A stretch of DNA of 44,790 nt, taken from assembly GCA_030147065.1 (NCBI GenBank), contig JASLAP010000298.1:1-44790 (forward strand). The letters run 5' to 3'. Below the pieces are notes generated by a model. The model searched no databases. It worked only from the letters and a program-made list of their open reading frames with translations, and was not told where the DNA came from. Of the stretch, positions 41,301 to 44,790 are shown piece by piece. The stretch comes from Pseudonocardia sp. GTDB lineage: Bacteria > Actinomycetota > Actinomycetes > Mycobacteriales > Pseudonocardiaceae. How positions within the stretch are numbered: the first letter of the stretch is position 1; each line of letters begins with the position of its first letter. The translations under genes were made by a program, and so were the position numbers.

Positions 41301-42222
41301 CCAGCTCGTTGCGCAGCTGGTCGGCGGAGCGCTCGGCGGCGGCGCGGGAGCCGTTGTAGGCGGTGTCCCACTCGAACGGCTCGAGGGTGATCGGCTGGCC
41401 GGCCGGGGTGTTCAGCAGCGCGGCCTTCAGGCGGTCGCGCTGGGAGTTGGCCGCGTCGTCGAGGAAGTTGCCGAACCGGGTGAGCTGCTCGGGGGTCAGC
41501 GCGATCTGGTACTCGCGGTAGTCCGTGGTGATCTGGTTGTCGGTGGCGGCGACGGCAGCGGCGTCGCCGGGCTGCAGCTGGCCGGCCCGGATCGCGGTGC
41601 CGAGCACGGTGTGCTGGACGGCCAGCTGCTCGGTCGCGCTGGTGACCGCGGTCAGCGCGTCGGCCAGACCGGCGGTACCGGGGGTGCGCAGTTGGCGCAG
41701 CAGCGCGCGGTCGAGCACGTCGACGCCCTCGACGGCGTCGGTGTACCGGGTGCGGATCTGGTTGACGCCGGTGGCCTGGTTCTCGATCGTCTCCTGGCGC
41801 AGCGTCGGCAGCAGGGCCAGCCCGGACTCGGCCTGCTGCAGCGCCGAGATCGTGGTGGGGTCGAGCTCGCTGGCCCCGCGCACGCTGGTGAACATCTCGG
41901 CGATCTCGCCGTCGGTCTCGCCGAAGCCGATCTGCAGCACGCCGCGGTCGTCGCCGCGACCGCCGGCCACGTACAGGCTGGCCTCGTCGCGCTCGGCGCG
42001 CAGCGCGTCGGCCGCGTCGGTGACCTGTTGCTGGACCTCGAGCAGCCGGGTGCTGCGGCCCAGGTCGGCCGCGTCACCCGCCTGGTCGGCCACCCGCAGC
42101 ACGCCGAGCACCAGTGCGAGCACGGCGGGCAGCAGGCCGACCACCGCGAGCTTCCACACCAGTGTCCAGTTGCGCGGGTTCAACCGCTCGGACCAGGAAC
42201 CCCCGGTCTCGGTGCTGGTCAC
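38347..42222 (-). CDS. cvnA: Conservon sensor histidine kinase (CvnA type), long disordered tail
   Basis: A 1291-residue membrane kinase. A first helix near 23-43 (LAVVGLLPAVLALVLGVLRV) and a second near 330 (SVILMLGLLAGITVAVLVAR) bracket a nitrate/nitrite-sensing-type extracellular domain. A HAMP segment and a degenerate H-box (QLDHLATRMRRNSENLLVLA) follow, then an ATPase domain with LLDNATNFSPPDSQ, TDRGVGM and MGLFVVGRLGARHG. About 600 residues after this are disordered, rich in Pro, Gln, Arg and Asp, with tandem 9-residue repeats. The start is GTG 42222, with AGGGGG upstream. It is the first gene of the conservon. Confidence 0.94.
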   Translation of the reverse strand: MTSTETGGSWSERLNPRNWTLVWKLAVVGLLPAVLALVLGVLRVADQAGDAADLGRSTRLLEVQQQVTDAADALRAERDEASLYVAGGRGDDRGVLQIGFGETDGEIAEMFTSVRGASELDPTTISALQQAESGLALLPTLRQETIENQATGVNQIRTRYTDAVEGVDVLDRALLRQLRTPGTAGLADALTAVTSATEQLAVQHTVLGTAIRAGQLQPGDAAAVAATDNQITTDYREYQIALTPEQLTRFGNFLDDAANSQRDRLKAALLNTPAGQPITLEPFEWDTAYNGSRAAAERSADQLRNELVATSTAAEEAASNDAGIQSVILMLGLLAGITVAVLVARSLIRSLRVLRTAALDVAERRLPQAVESMRAGETPDVTVDPVPLNSQDEVGQVARAFDAVHGQAVRLAAEQAALQSNVSAMFVNLSRRSQALVERQLQLIEQLESNEQDPDQLSNLFQLDHLATRMRRNSENLLVLAGTDLAKRNAAPIPLVDVLRAAVSEVEQYQRIVVQSPPTATVAGRAGSDLVHLLAELLDNATNFSPPDSQVVMSSARTADGSVVVEITDRGVGMMEHELEDANTRLSGPSSVDVSASRRMGLFVVGRLGARHGVHVRLGSTPSSGQSTGLTASVTVPAYLISATADSGRPLGAVPGQAGGGLPQRPVGAGPTGPLSALVAGTDGPANPTSVFDPQVQDAAPMGGAPSTANGGPSLPTRRPGSTLRPDRGGPPIPPGRDQGPGDPFGRSGDDRAREIAEQARRDQEAAARRTAAQRQNGPQRPDGWPDSRPDDQQRWPDDHQRRPEQFPGSGQFPAPDQDRNGFYGNGGNGGGTPPTGTPAPGSGPAYGPGEEPQDRRQQDRPRPDRTPQARADEDTRNGAPGGHAEGPGTDPGADRNQFGGPPLPRRIPGRSAQPPGRPPRGEVPDDGGPRSLHPQPPEQQRRPQDDRPEPQQDDRPQSERETTDHHLGDRPLPSLPQRVPQSELPRREPQSELPRREPQSELPRREQSDLPRREPRPAPQPFAGPGDRTRQLPQNGAAPADELFAPVVPAEPQPDGPPIARAQAPSPTPAQESRRFDPTETTPIFEEIASAWFRSNRPIPVDYEDGQGTAPKSAPVRPSGSTAAAPSGAPTRPPAGAPSGSTAAGPSGAPVARPAPVAPERPAAAPAPEPVGAVAGRVERGFATEADDGWRAASGAVSDRASELTTAGLPKRRPKARLVPGSAGSAVLAAPASPARSAENIRGRLASYQQGVRQGRERRLRGETAAPHGSGSNGGNDPANAGGNHDEESS
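39176..39285 (-). repeat. Tandem 27-bp repeats coding for SELPRREPQ units
   Basis: Three copies of S-E-L-P-R-R-E-(P)-Q and a fourth variant, S-D-L-P-R-R-E-P, follow one another in the tail of the kinase. The copies differ at several synonymous positions, so the peptide is better conserved than the DNA. Repeat number may vary among strains. Confidence 0.85.
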
Positions 42223-42705
42223 GTCAACGTCCCCCTGATGGTTGCCGGCGACGATCGGCCGAACTTTGGCACGCGCGGGCGCCCGTACGCGACCCTGAAC
42301 TGGACGAAGTGCGGTCCAGGGGCGGTGGATGACCGGAAACGGGCAGCGCGCCCGCGAGGCATCGGCATGGGGACAGTCCGTAGCGCCTTCGTGATCGGTG
42401 CAGAGCCGGTCGGGTGTCCGGCTCGGGTGGTCGTGCACGCTCTGTGGATCTCCCGACACGCACCCCCCGGGGAAGGGTGTCGGCCGCCGAGACCCGGTAA
42501 GATCGAGGCGGCACGCGTGCGCTCGGACGGAGAGCCCGGGCAGTATAACCCCGAGGTCCTCGCCGTCCGCCGGGCCGTACCCGCACAGCCTAGGCACCCC
42601 CGGTCGGCCCGCCGCCGCCGTCCCCGCTGCCCGTCGGTCCCCGCGCGTACCGTCGTGCCGGGCGCGCACCCACCACGGCGCCACCGCGTGAGGAGTGACC
42701 GAACC
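42223..42705. other. Divergent interval between the conservon and XPB
   Basis: I support no gene in this 483-bp stretch. It must contain both divergent promoters. An inverted repeat TGGAC-N8-GTCCA lies at 42301-42318, near the kinase start. Possible -10 boxes for XPB are TAAGAT at 42498 and TATAAC at 42544, neither with a good -35. A wide inverted repeat (CGGACGG at 42524, CCGTCCG at 42563) may form an mRNA leader hairpin. The XPB transcript could have a leader of 150 to 200 nt. Confidence 0.5.
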
Positions 42706-44367
42706 ATGGCCGACGGCCCGTTGATCGTCCAGTCCGACAAGACGCTGCTGCTCGAGGTCGACCACCCCGAGGCCGAGGCCGCCCGGATCGCCATCGCCCC
42801 GTTCGCCGAGCTGGAGCGGGCCCCCGAGCACGTGCACACCTACCGGGTCACCCCGCTCGCGCTGTGGAACGCCCGCGCCGCCGGGCACGACGCCGAGCAG
42901 GTGGTCGACGCGCTGGTCAGCCACTCCCGCTACGCCGTCCCGCAGCCGCTGCTGGTCGACGTGGTCGACACCATGGGCCGGTACGGGCGGCTGCAGCTCG
43001 CCCAGTCGCCGGTGCACGGGCTGGTGCTGGTGGCCCTGGACCGGGCGGTGCTGGAGGAGGTGCTGCGCCAGAAGAAGATCGCCCCGCTGCTCGGCGCCCG
43101 GATCGACGACGACACGGTGATCGTGCACCCGTCCGAGCGCGGGCACCTCAAGCAGGCCCTGCTCAAGATCGGCTGGCCGGCCGAGGACCTGGCCGGCTAC
43201 GTCGACGGCGAGGCGCACCCGATCGCGCTGGCCGAGGACGGGTGGACGCTGCGGGACTACCAGAAGGCCGCGGTGGACGGGTTCTGGGCCGGCGGCTCCG
43301 GCGTCGTCGTGCTGCCCTGCGGGGCGGGCAAGACGTTGGTCGGCGCGGCCGCGATGGCCCGCGCCCAGGCCACCACGCTGATCCTGGTCACCAACACCGT
43401 CGCCGGTCGGCAGTGGAAGCGCGAGCTGATCGCCCGCACCTCGCTCACCGAGGAGGAGATCGGCGAGTACTCCGGGGAGCGCAAGGAGATCCGCCCGGTC
43501 ACCATCGCCACCTACCAGGTGATGACCCGCAAGTCCAAGGGCGAGTACCGGCACCTGGAGCTGTTCGACTCCCGGGACTGGGGCCTGGTCATCTACGACG
43601 AGGTGCACCTGCTGCCGGCGCCGGTCTTCCGGATGACCGCCGACCTGCAGTCCCGGCGCCGGCTCGGGCTGACCGCCACCCTGGTCCGCGAGGACGGCCG
43701 GGAGGGCGACGTGTTCTCGCTGATCGGGCCCAAGCGCTACGACGCGCCCTGGCGCGACATCGAGAACCAGGGCTGGATCGCCCCGGCCGAGTGCATCGAG
43801 GTCCGGGTCACGCTCACCGAGAACGAGCGGATGGGCTACGCGGTGGCCGAGGCCGAGGAGCGCTACCGGATGGCTTCCACCGCCCGCACCAAGATCAACG
43901 TCGTGCGGGCGGTGCTGGACCGGCACCCCGGCGAGCCGGCCCTGGTCATCGGGGCCTACCTGGACCAGCTCGACGAGCTCGGCGTCGAGCTCGACGCCCC
44001 GGTCATCCAGGGCTCCACCCGCAACAAGGAGCGCGAGGCGCTGTTCGACCGGTTCCGCCGCGGCGAGATCCCGGTGCTGGTGGTCAGCAAGGTGGCCAAC
44101 TTCTCGGTCGACCTGCCCGAGGCCAGCGTCGCGGTGCAGGTGTCGGGCACGTTCGGCTCCCGGCAGGAGGAGGCCCAGCGGCTGGGCCGGTTGCTGCGTC
44201 CGAAGGGCGACGGCCGGCAGGCCCACTTCTACTCCGTGGTCTCCCGCGACACCCTGGACACCGACTACGCCCAGCACCGCCAGCGGTTCCTGGCCGAGCA
44301 GGGCTACGCCTACCGGATCGTCGACGCCGACGACCTGCTCGGACCGGCGGTCCCGGACGCTCCGTGA
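42706..44367 (+). CDS. xpb: XPB-type DNA repair helicase
   Basis: A 553-residue SF2 helicase, 3'-5', of the bacterial XPB family (Rv0861c/Ercc3). The N-terminal domain (1-180) resembles the damage-recognition region. Motif I is VVVLPCGAGKTLVGAAAMA, motif Ia VTNTVAGRQWK, motif II IYDEVHLLPA (DEVH), and motif III LTATLVREDGRE, which includes the RED motif. Motifs V and VI lie in ANFSVDLPEASVAVQVSG and RQEEAQRLGRLLRPKGDGRQ. All ATPase residues are present. GAGGAGTGACC precedes the ATG. The gene is separated from its Rv0862c-like partner by the conservon. Confidence 0.97.
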   Translation: MADGPLIVQSDKTLLLEVDHPEAEAARIAIAPFAELERAPEHVHTYRVTPLALWNARAAGHDAEQVVDALVSHSRYAVPQPLLVDVVDTMGRYGRLQLAQSPVHGLVLVALDRAVLEEVLRQKKIAPLLGARIDDDTVIVHPSERGHLKQALLKIGWPAEDLAGYVDGEAHPIALAEDGWTLRDYQKAAVDGFWAGGSGVVVLPCGAGKTLVGAAAMARAQATTLILVTNTVAGRQWKRELIARTSLTEEEIGEYSGERKEIRPVTIATYQVMTRKSKGEYRHLELFDSRDWGLVIYDEVHLLPAPVFRMTADLQSRRRLGLTATLVREDGREGDVFSLIGPKRYDAPWRDIENQGWIAPAECIEVRVTLTENERMGYAVAEAEERYRMASTARTKINVVRAVLDRHPGEPALVIGAYLDQLDELGVELDAPVIQGSTRNKEREALFDRFRRGEIPVLVVSKVANFSVDLPEASVAVQVSGTFGSRQEEAQRLGRLLRPKGDGRQAHFYSVVSRDTLDTDYAQHRQRFLAEQGYAYRIVDADDLLGPAVPDAP

Positions 44368-44480
44368 CCCACGGCATTCGTCCGGTTGCCGACCGAAGTG
44401 TGGATCCATTGCTCTGGTTGGGCTAATCTGAGGCATGCGCCCGGGAGGGCCGGTGAGTTGCCGACAACCGGGGAGTCGTC

Positions 44481-44699
44481 ATCACTACGCTCGGATGGAT
44501 CCTGATCGGGATCGGCGCGTGGCTGGTGGTCGCGGCCCTGGTGGGCATGCTGATCGGCCGGGCGATCCGGCTGCGCGACCGGCAGTGCAGCGACGGCGGC
44601 GCCGCCGCCCGCTACGCGGAGGAGCCCCGGCGCCCCGAGATCCCGATGCAGAACTCCGGCGGCCACCGCGCCGACCCCGACGGGGGTCCGGGGCGCTGA
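44481..44699 (+). CDS. Small membrane protein lacking a standard start codon
   Basis: An open frame of about 72 codons with very strong GC bias at third positions. It encodes a membrane helix (LGWILIGIGAWLVVAALVGM, then LIGRAIRLRDRQ) and a polar tail. The frame is closed by TGA at 44454. Between that stop and the helix there is no ATG, GTG or TTG. The best-placed initiation point is ATC 44481, 6 nt after GGGGAG. The first standard codon, GTG 44526, would remove most of the helix. TAATCT at 44424 is a plausible -10 box. An ATC start or a sequence error are both possible. Function unknown. Confidence 0.6.
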   Translation: MTTLGWILIGIGAWLVVAALVGMLIGRAIRLRDRQCSDGGAAARYAEEPRRPEIPMQNSGGHRADPDGGPGR

Positions 44700-44774
44700 T
44701 CGCGGCCCGACCGGCGGCCGCCCGTCCGCACCCGGAGCTACCCGGATCCGCGCGGGCTGTGCCAAGGTCCGCAC

Positions 44775-44790
44775 ATGTCGTCGGGTGAGC
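44775..44790 (+). CDS. Possible start of a gene cut by the window edge
   Basis: An ATG followed by TCG TCG GGT GAG C runs off the right end. AAGG lies 8 nt upstream. Too short to identify or to distinguish from chance. Confidence 0.2.

Noticed and set aside
38347..44436. Giant open frames of about 2000 codons on both strands covering the kinase and XPB
   Set aside because: They are the real cvnA and XPB frames extended through the antisense of each other. Stop codons are rare in such GC-rich DNA, and the extensions lack domains and ribosome binding sites.

Overview
This window comes from a very GC-rich actinobacterium. Third codon positions are almost all G or C, many starts are GTG, and start/stop overlaps of the GTGA or ATGA type are frequent. 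Gene content (two resuscitation-promoting factors, a CvnABCD conservon, an XPB helicase, DUF3159, DUF742, a DUF574-type methyltransferase) points to the Pseudonocardiaceae, possibly Pseudonocardia. The genus is an inference. I saw no phage, insertion sequence, CRISPR array, rRNA or tRNA; this reads as ordinary chromosome.

Bases 1-15,600 hold small stress, regulatory and housekeeping units. These are a DUF427 tail; a threonine-aldolase-like enzyme behind a palindromic operator; a YnfA protein; a MerR regulator with a Cys-Cys partner; a TetR regulator divergent from a two-gene NAD(P)-binding reductase operon with twin operators; a VOC protein; a TIGR03083 protein; a MarR-GNAT fusion; an RluA pseudouridine synthase with a MerR-like regulator and Hsp20; an ECF sigma factor with a SnoaL-type tail; an Excalibur membrane protein; an SDR; an SGNH hydrolase; DUF3159; an unknown membrane protein; and a SAM methyltransferase.

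Bases 15,700-21,100 hold the thiamine locus: thiE, divergent from thiO-thiS-thiG, which lies under a TPP riboswitch. A MarR-MFS drug-efflux operon follows. Tandem hairpin repeats separate thiG from the efflux gene. Bases 21,100-26,600 hold a gamma carbonic anhydrase, a GerMN lipoprotein, a membrane protein, and an operon of an iron-dependent alcohol dehydrogenase with a histidine kinase and a LuxR-type response regulator.

Bases 26,700-34,300 are centred on molybdenum cofactor: MoxR, a CoxE-like VWA protein and XdhC (Mo-hydroxylase maturation), then moaC-mog-moaE and a MobA/MocA-like nucleotidyltransferase. Two rpf paralogues lie among them, each with a CRP-like palindrome in a long upstream region. 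No Mo-enzyme structural gene is in the window. A 59-codon gene at 34,060-34,239 with a strong ribosome binding site is easy to miss.

Bases 34,300-44,790 hold an Rv0862c-like helicase-associated protein, the four-gene conservon (sensor kinase, Roadblock, DUF742, GTPase) on the minus strand, the XPB helicase, and a small membrane protein with no standard start codon. From rpf to XPB the gene order matches the M. tuberculosis Rv0861c-Rv0867c block, with extra genes inserted. That comparison is from memory and was not searched.
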